Notes under the pieces: generated by a model
Database searches by the model: none
Told to the model about the DNA's origin: nothing
What the model saw: the letters and a program-made list of their open reading frames with translations, nothing else
Shown here: positions 26,701-34,700 of the stretch, one piece after another
How the letters are laid out: every line of letters starts with the position of its first letter
Position numbering within the stretch: position 1 is the stretch's first letter
Translations under genes and position numbers: made by a program
NCBI RefSeq assembly: GCF_900111765.1
Contig: NZ_FOIB01000013.1
Coordinates: 124,001 to 188,000, forward strand
DNA: 64,000 bases
Source: Myxococcus fulvus
GTDB lineage: Bacteria; Myxococcota; Myxococcia; Myxococcales; Myxococcaceae
Direction: 5' to 3'

Positions 26701-28762
26701 CTCGCTGGGCGGTGAGTGCGCGGGTCGCGTGGTGTCCGTGGGTGAGGGCGTCACGGGGCTCTCGGTGGGCCAGCGCGTGGTGGCGGTGGCCGGGGGCAGC
26801 CTGGGCTCGCACGTCATCGCGGACGCGCGCTTCGTGCGCCCGTGCCCCCAGGGCATGAGCGCCGAGGATGTGTCCACGGTGCCGCTCGTCTTCATGACGG
26901 CGTGGTACGCGCTGGAGCACCTGGGGCGGCTCCAGGAGGGGGAGCGAGTCCTCATCCACTCCGCGGCGGGCGGACTGGGGCTCGCGGCGGTGCAGGTGGC
27001 CCAGGCCCGGGGCGCTGAAATCTTCGCCACGGCGGGCACGCCCGAGAAGCGCGAGTTCCTGCGCACTCTCGGCATCGCGCACGTCATGGACTCGCGCACG
27101 CTGGCCTTCGCCGACGAGGTGAAGCGCCTGACGAACGGCGAGGGCGTGGACGTGGTGCTCAACTCACTCTCGGGTGAAGCGATTCCTCGCGGCCTGGAGC
27201 TGCTCGGTCCGGATGGGCGCTTCCTGGAGGTCGGCAAGCGCGACATCTACGACGGCCGGGCGCTGGACCTCACGCCGTTCCGCAAGAGCATCTCGTACAC
27301 GGCCATCGACCTGGCGGGGCTCCAGGAGCGCAAGCCCGTGTTGTTCGCGCGGCTGCTCCAGGAGGTGATGGAGCAGGTGGAGTCGGGCGCGCTGCGGCCG
27401 CTGCCGTACCAGCGCTTCCCCGTCTCGCGCGTGGCGGACGCCTTCCGCGAGATGGCGCAGGGACGTCACACCGGAAAGCTCGTCATCGGCATGGAGGACC
27501 CCACGCTGAAGGTGGCCTCCGCGCGCTCGGGCTTCCGCGTGCGAGCGGACGGCACGTACCTGGTGACGGGCGGCCTGGGTGGCCTGGGCCTCTCCGCGGC
27601 GAAGTGGCTGGTGGAGCACGGCGCGCGGCACCTGCTCCTGATGGGCCGCTCCTCGCCGTCGGAGACCGCGCGCAAGACGCTGACGGAGCTGGAGGCCCTG
27701 GGCGCGCGAGTCGTCGTGGCCCAGGCCGATGTCGCGGACGCGGAGCAACTGCGCGCCGCGCTGGCCAGGACGCGGGACGGAGCGCTGCCGCCCCTGCGCG
27801 GCGTGCTGCACTGCGCGGGCGTGCTGGAGGACGCCACCCTGGCGCGACTGACGCCGTCACACCTGCGCACGGTGATGGCGCCCAAGGTGCGTGGCGCGTG
27901 GAACCTGCACGACCTCACCCGAGGCGAGTCCCTGGACTTCTTCGTCCTCTACTCGTCCGTGGCGTCGCTGCTGGGCCTGCCGGGGCAGGGCAACTACGCG
28001 GCGGCGAACGCGGCGATGGACTCGCTGGCGCACCACCGGCGCGCGGTGGGGCTGCCCGCCACGAGCGTCAACTGGGGTCCGTTCTCGGACGTGGGCCTGG
28101 CCGCCGCGCAATCCAACCGTGGCGAGCGCCTGGCGTACCAGGGCATGGCGAGCTTCGTGGCCCGCGAGGGAGAGGAGCTGCTCCAGCGGCTGCTCGATGA
28201 AGGCGCCACGCAGGCCGCCGCGGTGCGTCTGGATGTGCGCCAGTGGCTGGAGTTCTTCCCGTCCGTGGCGCCGCTGCGCGTCTGGTCCGAGCTGAGCGCG
28301 GAGGGACGCGGCGAGGTGGCCCGTCCCGGCTCGGACTTCCTGGGCACGCTGAAGCAGGCGGAGCCGGGCGCGCGCCTGGAGATGCTGGAATCACACCTGC
28401 GCGAGCGGATTGCCCAGGTGCTGCGGCTGGAGCCCTCGCGCGTGGGACGGGCGGACCCGTTCCGGGCGCTGGGCCTGGACTCGCTGATGAGCCTGGAGCT
28501 GCGCAACCGTGTCGAGGCGTCCCTGGGGCTCAAGCTCTCCGCGACGCTCCTGTGGACGCACTCCACGCTCGGCGCGCTGAGCGTCCACCTGCTCGAAAGA
28601 CTCGAACTCGCGCCGGTGCGCGAGTCCTCAACCCCTACGCCGTCGAAAGAGAACCAGGAGCGTCCCGCCGACGAGTCCGCCGCGGAGCTCGCGGCCCTCT
28701 CGGATGAGCACCTGCTGGACCTCTTCGACGATGCGCTGACCGCGCTGGAGAACGAATCGTGA
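20741..28762 (+). CDS. Type I polyketide synthase, loading plus module 1: ACP-KS-AT-AT-DH-ER-KR-ACP
   Basis: A 2,673-residue protein. It opens with an ACP (S42 in GLDSVKV), then KS (about 100-525, Cys270 in DTACSSS). Two ATs follow. The first (S708 in GHSLGEV) has Tyr733 where extender ATs keep the carboxylate-binding Arg, and an AAHS motif at 809-812, so it should load a monocarboxylic starter. The second (S1126, Arg1151 kept) has VASH at 1226-1229, nearest to methylmalonyl-type YASH. The DH has His1429 and Asp1598; the ER (about 1935-2245) has the HSAAGGLGL nucleotide loop; the KR has Tyr2419; the ACP serine is S2581. The acidic C-terminal helix resembles a docking tail. This initiates the chain and gives a fully reduced first unit. 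Confidence 0.94.
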   Translation: MTAESSMSEQAIQAWLVARITALLGLETLDPQERLSRYGLDSVKVVALMTELSGVLGRPVSPLLFWRHPSIHALSAALSGRAETESRPAATTSASRPVDEPIAVVGLACRMPGAPDVASFWRRLCEGYDAMREVPVERWDIDAYHDTELQAPGKMVARRASFVDGVQGFDPLFFGISPREAAEMDPQQRLMLELAWEVLEDAGVPAAGLRDSSTGVFVGAIWHDYAVLHQNACAAVTPHTATGQALNIVANRISYALGLRGPSVTLDTACSSSLVAAHLACQSLRAGECRLALVGGVNLLLAPETSVALTKFGGLSPDGASKAFAADANGFARGEGAGMVALMPLSAAQAAGVPIYCVIRGGAVNNNGFGNGLTAPSAAAQESLLRDAYARAGVTPSRVHYVETHGPGTALGDPIEAGALGTVLGEGRDAERALLIGSVKTNIGHLEGAAGIAGLLKVVLALSHRRVPPNLHFDAPNPLIDFGTLRLKVPERLSPWPAEDEKALAGVSAFGWGGTNCHLVLEEAPGSRAELLPLAAADAASLRAEVEKVAARAEDTASLETLAELCQPWARDVGEGSHRVAFTARSRAELAQEARAFLAGQERVGLVVGQGERPAPRIAFVCTPQGSQWDGMGRELLHREPVFRAKVEALDAAFRPLAGWSLVEALVTPHPRAEDADVVQPLLFAVQVGLAALWRSWGVEPEVVVGHSLGEVVAACITGALSTEDSVWLVHHYSRLQQRTAGRSGMALVGLPGVEVEVLLTPLEGRVVVAGYNDPSTTVVSGEAGALDALLADLSSHGVFCSRIPVNVAAHSPEMDAIREDLDAAFARMKPRMSAPRWVSTVTVEELEGASLEASYWSHNLRQPVRFTQAVEKLAAEGIDTFVELSAHPVMRRSLEQALARTERMALTVASMRRDDARGGLLDALGTLYAWGVSVRWPGTPMMDDAVLLPLSARTPRALTDLARSLVPHCDSASSTSLADIAATLALHRSPLDQRLALVARDVAGAREGLEAFLRQEPRPGLVVGQGPASSRTPVVFVFPGQGSQWVGMGRELLRSEPVFRAAVEDCDAALKAFVDWSLLEVLASSDAGWLERIDVVQPALFSMQVGLARLWRSWGITPDAVVGHSMGEVAAAHVAGALSLEDAARIICRRSRLLLRTSGQGAMAVTELSLDEAREVLRGVEDRLSVAASNSPRSTVLSGDPQALQQVLETLTQRQVFCRPVKVNVASHSPQMEPLRAELLELLDGLSPRASEVALHSTVLGRVAEGTELTPAYWVRNLRDPVLLSQVVESLVATGHGLFVEVSAHPVLLPSIEQTLAHLGKPGTVLPSLRREQPERVVMLESLGRLYTEGREVSWRAVTPVEGRQVSLPTYPWQRDRYWFQPGAAGASRSVGQGHAVLGVSRRSSLRPGARFWDVDVAVEKLPYLKDHRVQGTVVLPAAAYLDWALAAAREGLGEGTWALEDVRIDEALALPEEGSRPTQLVLTSESAQGASFKVSSFVPVSGESAEVWTVHASGAVRPLATGAAPSAMSLDEVRRRCTQVREGSAHYGEMEERGLSYGPTFQGLREVWRRDGEALGRLEVPEALGAVRGLHPAMLDASLQVLLEAFPSGGGTHVPVRVRRFAVSRAGAPVRWAHARLSEPVAGEKTRQGDVWLLDAEGLPVAEVRGMVLAPLSGQRDARLVAQDRALFEMAWHRVDAPATTQSAGAPWLVLMDGQGHGAALVNQLEARGGTCVKVEAGTEFRKLGARHFQVAPGSREHLQRLLTEAFSEGESCGGVVYLWALEASEVEVSGARASDEAERLCGGALHLVQELTRAGWRTAPRLWLVTKGAQAVGGEARVSAVQGSLWGLGRVVSHEHPELRCTCVDVEELSSDASASLLTAELLAGAKDEQVALRTQGRHAARLARRLPVDASRESAEPRLPVEGRAFRVEIPTPGVLDRLVARVAERRLPGRGEVEVQVEAAALNFIDVMKAMGIYPGLPPGPVSLGGECAGRVVSVGEGVTGLSVGQRVVAVAGGSLGSHVIADARFVRPCPQGMSAEDVSTVPLVFMTAWYALEHLGRLQEGERVLIHSAAGGLGLAAVQVAQARGAEIFATAGTPEKREFLRTLGIAHVMDSRTLAFADEVKRLTNGEGVDVVLNSLSGEAIPRGLELLGPDGRFLEVGKRDIYDGRALDLTPFRKSISYTAIDLAGLQERKPVLFARLLQEVMEQVESGALRPLPYQRFPVSRVADAFREMAQGRHTGKLVIGMEDPTLKVASARSGFRVRADGTYLVTGGLGGLGLSAAKWLVEHGARHLLLMGRSSPSETARKTLTELEALGARVVVAQADVADAEQLRAALARTRDGALPPLRGVLHCAGVLEDATLARLTPSHLRTVMAPKVRGAWNLHDLTRGESLDFFVLYSSVASLLGLPGQGNYAAANAAMDSLAHHRRAVGLPATSVNWGPFSDVGLAAAQSNRGERLAYQGMASFVAREGEELLQRLLDEGATQAAAVRLDVRQWLEFFPSVAPLRVWSELSAEGRGEVARPGSDFLGTLKQAEPGARLEMLESHLRERIAQVLRLEPSRVGRADPFRALGLDSLMSLELRNRVEASLGLKLSATLLWTHSTLGALSVHLLERLELAPVRESSTPTPSKENQERPADESAAELAALSDEHLLDLFDDALTALENES

Positions 28763-31700
28763 GTGACGCGACCAAGGAGAACGAACTGAAGCAGCGCATG
28801 GCTCGCGCCGTGCTCGCGATGCAGAAGGTGCAGGCGAAGCTCGACACGCTCGAGAAGGCGCGCACCGAGCCCATCGCCATCGTCGGCATGGGGTGCCGCT
28901 TCCCGGGTGGCGCGGACTCGCCCGAGGCCTACTGGAAGCTCCTGGACGAGGGCCGGGACGCCGTGCGCCGTGAGCCGGCGTCGCGCCGCACGGGCGCGGA
29001 CACGGGCACGCCGCGCTGGGGCGGGTACCTGGACGAGGTGGACGGCTTCGACGCGGACTTCTTCGGCATCTCCCCGCGCGAGGCGGCGAGCCTGGACCCG
29101 CAGCAGCGGCTGCTCCTGGAAGTGAGCTGGGAGGCGCTGGAGGACGCGGGGCAGAACCCGGAGAAGCTCCTGGGTTCATCCACGGGCGTCTTCGTGGGCA
29201 TCACCGGCAACGACTACGAGCGCGTGCTGCCCATGGGGGCGGACCAGCTCGACGCGTACTACATCACCGGCAACGGGCACTGCTTCCCGCCCGGCCGCAT
29301 CTCCTACGTGCTGGGCCTCCAGGGGCCGAGCCTCGCGGTGGACACGGCGTGCTCGTCGTCGCTCGTCGCGGTGCACCTGGCCTGTCAGAGCCTGCGGCTG
29401 GGTGAGTGCAACCTGGCGCTCGCGGGCGGCGTCAACCTCATCCTGGACTCGCTGAGCACGGAGATGATTGCGCGCACGCAGTCGCTGTCTCCGAACGGGC
29501 GGTGCAGCACCTTCGATGCGTGGGCCAACGGCTTCGTGCGCGGTGAGGGCTGCGGCGTCATCGTGCTCAAGCGCCTGTCGGACGCGCAGGCGGACGGGGA
29601 CACCATCCTCGCCGTGGTGCGGGGCTCGGCCATCAACCAGGACGGCCGCTCGACGGGGCTGACGGCGCCGAACGTGCTCGCGCAGCAGGCGCTCCTGCGT
29701 CAGGCGCTGGCGAACGCGCGCGTGGAGCCCTCGGCCATCGGCTACATCGAGGCGCACGGCACGGGCACGTCACTGGGTGACCCCATCGAGGTGGAGGCCT
29801 TGGCCGACGTGGTGGGCGCGCCGAGGGCGGATGGGAGCCAGTGCGCGCTGGCGTCCGTGAAGACGAACATGGGGCACCTGGAGTCCGCGGCGGGCATCGC
29901 GGGCCTGATGAAGGTGGTGCTCTCGATGCGCCACGAGCGCATCCCCAAGCACCTGAACTTCACCCGGCTCAACCCGCGCATCCGCATGGACGGCACGGCC
30001 TTCGTCATCCCGGCGGAGAGCGCGCTGCCGTGGGCCCGCTCGGAGAAGCCGAGGCTCGCGGGCGTCAGTTCGTTCGGCATGAGCGGGACGAACGCGCACG
30101 TCGTGCTGGAGGAGGCTCCCGTGCGCGCGGTGCCTTCGATGGCGCCGAGCCGGCCCGCCTCGAATCTGTTGCTCCTGACGGCGAAGTCGGAGGACGCGCT
30201 GGCCGAGCAGGTCCGCCAGTACGCGGGCCACCTGTCCGCGCACCCGGAGCTGGACGCGGCGGACGTGTGCTTCACCGCGAACACCACGCGAGCGCGCTTC
30301 CCTCACCGTCTGGCGGTGGTGGGCGGCTCGACGCGGGCGCTGGCCGAGGCGCTTCAGGGCTTCGCGAAGGGAGAGGTCTCGGACGCGGTGGCCTCCGCCG
30401 AGGCGTCGTCCCAGTCCCCGAGGGTGGCCTTCCTGTTCACGGGCCAGGGCAGCCAGTACGTGGGCATGGGCCGCGAGCTGTACGCGACGTCGCCCGTGTT
30501 CCGTGAGGCGCTGGACCGGTGCGCCGCGCTGCTGAAGCCCCGGATGGAGCTGCTGTCGGTGCTCTTCCCGGCGGAGGGCGCGACGTCGCCCATCGACCAG
30601 ACGGAGTACAGCCAGCCGGCGCTGTTCGCGCTGGAGTACGCGCTGGCGCAGGTGTGGAAGAGCTGGGGCGTGGTGCCGCACGCGGTGATGGGGCACAGCG
30701 TGGGCGAGTTCGCCGCCGCCGTCGTCGCGGGCCACCTGTCCCTGGAGGATGGCCTCGCGCTCATCGCGGAGCGCGGCCGGCTGATGCAGGCGCTGCCGTC
30801 GGGCGGCGCGATGCTCAGTGTCTTCGCCACCGAGGCCCAGGTGCAGCCGCTCTTGGCGTCGCACCGGAGCCAGGTGTCGCTGGCCTGCCTCAACGCCCCG
30901 GGTCAGGTGGTGCTGTCGGGCGCGGGAGAGGTGATTGCGCGGCTGGACCAGGAGCTCCAGGCGAAGGGCGTGCGCACCAAGGCGCTCGTCGTCTCGCACG
31001 CGTTCCACTCGCCGCTGATGGACCCGATGCTGGAGGCGCTGGAGTCCCAGGCCGCTCGCGTCAAGGTGATGCCGGGGACGATTCCCCTCGTGTCGAACGT
31101 GACGGGCCGACCGGTGGGTGCTGGCGAGCTGGGCGCGCCGGGGTACTGGCGTCGTCACGCGCGTGAGGCCGTGCGCTTCCAGGAGGGCATGGAGTCGCTG
31201 CGCGAGCTGGGCATCGACGTGTTCGTCGAGGTGGGGCCCACGGCCACGCTGCTGGGCCTGGGGCGTGCGTGCCTGGGCGAGCAGCCGGCGTGGATTGCCT
31301 CGCTGCGCAAGGGGCGTCACGACGCGGAGCAGCTGCTCGGGGCGCTGGGGAGGCTGTTCCTCCGGGGCCAGGAGGTGGACTGGCGCGCGGTGGACGCGGA
31401 GCCCTCGCGACAGAAGGTGGCCCTGCCCACCTATCCGTGGCGCCGTCAGCGTCACTGGCCGTCGGAGTCTCCTCGCCTCGCGACGGTGCGCTCGGAGGGC
31501 GCCACGGTGCACGGCGCGGTGACGGAGCTGGACGCGGGCTCGCTGCTCCAGGTGCGTTGGGAGGAGTCGACGGCGAGCGGGCAGGGCACCACGGGTGCCT
31601 GGATGCTGCTGTGCGACCAGGGCGGCGTGGGCGAGGCGCTGGCCGCGCGCTTCGAGCAGCAGGGCGTTCCGCACGTGAAGGTCTACGCGGGGGCCGCCTC

Positions 31701-34700
31701 CGCACCGGGGGCCTTGGCCGTGGACCCCGCGGACGGCGTGGCGCTGGCGAAGCTGTGGAAGGAGGCCTTCCCGGCGAACCTGCCGCGCGCGGGCGTGGTG
31801 CACCTGTGGGGCCTGGATGCGTCGGGTGTGGAGTCGCCCGGAGCGCTGCGGACCAGCACCCGTGAGCGCTGCATCAGCGTGGTCTCCGCGTTGCGGGCGC
31901 TCGAGTCCTCGCCGGAGCTGACCGGTCGACTGTGGGTGGTGACGCGCGAGGCCTGCGCGGTCGAGTCCTCGTCGGTGGACCCGTCGCAGGCGCTCCTGTG
32001 GGGCCTGGGCCGCGTGGCGGCGCTGGAGCATCCGGAGCGCTGGGGCGGGCTGGTGGACGTGGAGAAGGCGGAGGGCGGGTCGCTGGCGGACGTCCTCATG
32101 CACGGCGCGGGTGAGGGCGAGGAGCAGCTCGCGCTCCGAGGCGGACGTCGGTTCGTCCCCCGGCTCGAGTCGAAGCCGCTCCCCACCGCGAAGGCCACGA
32201 CGCTGGCCTCGGCCGCGACGTACCTCATCACGGGCGGCCAGGGTGAGCTGGGGCTGCAGGTGGCGCGCTGGATGGTGAAGCAGGGCGCGCGGCACCTGGT
32301 GCTCACGGCGCGTAGCGCCTTCCCCGAGCGCTCCGAGTGGGATGCCCTGGAGGCGCGCGGTGGCGATGTGGCCGTGCGCATCGCGGCGGTGAAGGAGATG
32401 GAGGCCGCGGGAGCGACGGTGGTGCTCTCGCGCGCGGACGTCTCCCGTCGTGAGCAGATGGTGGCGCTGCTGGAGACTGTGCGAGCGACGATGCCCGTGC
32501 TCAAGGGCGTGGTCCATGCGGCGGGTGTCTCCACGCACGCGCGGCTGCGGGAGCTGGATGCCTCCGCGCTCGACGCCGTGCTGGCGCCGAAGGTCGAGGG
32601 CGCGTGGCACTTGCATGCGCTGACGCAAGGTGACTCGCTGGACTTCTTCGTCCTCTTCTCGTCCATCTCCGCGGTCTGGGGCTCGGTGGGCTCCGGACAC
32701 TACGCGGCGGGCAACGCGTTCCTGGATGCGCTCGCGCAGCACCGGCGCGCGCGGGGGCTCGCCGCGACGAGCATCAACTGGGGGCCGTGGGCGGGCCGGG
32801 GCATGGCTTCGCCGGATGCACAGCGGTGGCTCGCGAACATGGGCGTGGACTCCCTGGAGACGCAGGAGGGGGTCGCGTGGTTCGAGCGACTGCTCGGCGC
32901 GGACATCACCCAGGCCACGGTGGCGCGCGTGCGGTGGGAGCGCTTCAAGCCCATCTACGAAGCACGCGGTCCTCGGCCGTTCCTTGCGGCGATGGGGACG
33001 AAGGCCGTGGAGACCTCCGCTGCGCCGACGGTGAGCACCGCGCCCGTGCTGGGGCGGGACGAGCTGGAGGCGGCGGTGCGCCAGCAGGTGGCGGGGGTGC
33101 TCGGGCTGGACCCGAAGCGGCCGATTCCCGTGGGGCGCGGCTTCGCGGACCTGGGGATGGACTCGCTGATGGCGGTGGAGCTGAAGGAGCGGCTCCAGCG
33201 CGTGGTGGGACAGTCGCTGCCGGCGACGCTGGCGTTCAACCACCCGAACGTGCAGGCGCTCACCGAGCACCTGCTGAGCCTCGTGGAGGAGAAGAAGCCT
33301 CGCGCCGAGGCCCCCAAGCCCGTCGCTCGCACGGACGAGCCCATCGCCATCATCGGCATGGCCTGCCGCTTCCCCGGTGACGCGAACACGCCCGAGGCGT
33401 ACTGGCGCCTGCTGCGCGACGGCGTGGACGCCACCTCGGAGGTGCCTGCGGACCGCTGGGACGTGGAGGCGCTGTTCGATGCGGACCCGGAGGCGCCGGG
33501 GAAGATGTACATGCGCAAGGGTGGCTTCCTGCGCGACGTGGCGGGCTTCGAGCCGCAGTTCTTCGGCATCTCCCCGCGAGAGGCCGAGAGCATGGACCCG
33601 CAGCAGCGACTGTTGCTGGAGGTCGGCTGGGAGGCGCTGGAGCGCTCGGGCATCAACGCGGACTCACTGCGCGAGACGAACACGGGCGTCTTCGTGGGCG
33701 TCACCGCGTCGGACTACTCGCGCGTCATCCTGAATCAGGACGCGGCGGCGGTGGACGCGTACTTCGCCTCGGGCACCTCGCTGAACGTGGTGGCGGGTCG
33801 ACTGTCGTTCGCGCTCGGGTTGCACGGTCCGAGCATGGCGGTGGACACGGCGTGCTCGTCGTCGCTGGTCGCGTTGCACCTGGCCTGCCAGAGCCTGCGC
33901 AACGGTGAGTCCACGCTCGCGCTGTCGGGCGGCGTGAATCTCATCCTCACGCCCGAGGCCACGCTGTCCATCTGCAAGGCGCACATGCTCTCGCCGGAGG
34001 GTCGGTGCAAGACGTTCGACGCGTCGGCCGACGGGTTCGCGCGCGGCGAGGGCTGCGGCGTGTTGGTGCTGAAGCGACTGTCGGACGCGATGGCGGACGG
34101 GAACGAAGTGCTGGCGGTGATTCGCGGCACGGCGGTGAATCACGATGGCCCGAGCAGCGGGCTGACGGTGCCGAACGGGATGGCGCAGCAGGCGGTGATT
34201 CGCCAGGCGCTGGAGAACGGAGGGGTGAAGGCGACGGAGGTCAGCTACCTGGAGGCGCACGGGACGGGGACGTCGCTGGGAGACCCGATTGAAGTGGACG
34301 CGATGTGGGGCGCGCTGGGTGAGGGGCGAAGCGGTGAGTCGCTGTGGCTGGGGTCCGCGAAGACGAACCTGGGACACCTGGAGTCGGCGGCGGGAGTGGC
34401 GGCGGTGATGAAGGTGGTGCTGTCGCTGAAGAACAAGCAGCTGCCGCCGCACCTGCATTTCAAGACGCCGAACCCGCACATCGGTTGGGACCAGATGGCG
34501 GTGGAGGTTCCGACGAAGCTGACGCAGTGGGAGCCCAAGCAGGGACGTCGTCTGGCGGGTGTCAGCTCGTTCGGCTTCAGCGGCACCAACGCGCACGTGG
34601 TCATCGAGGAGGCTCCGGCCGCGCGTGAGCTGCCCGCGTTCCAGGAGCGCCCGAAGCACGTGCTGGTGCTGAGTGCGAGGAGCGCGAGCGCGCTGGAAGA

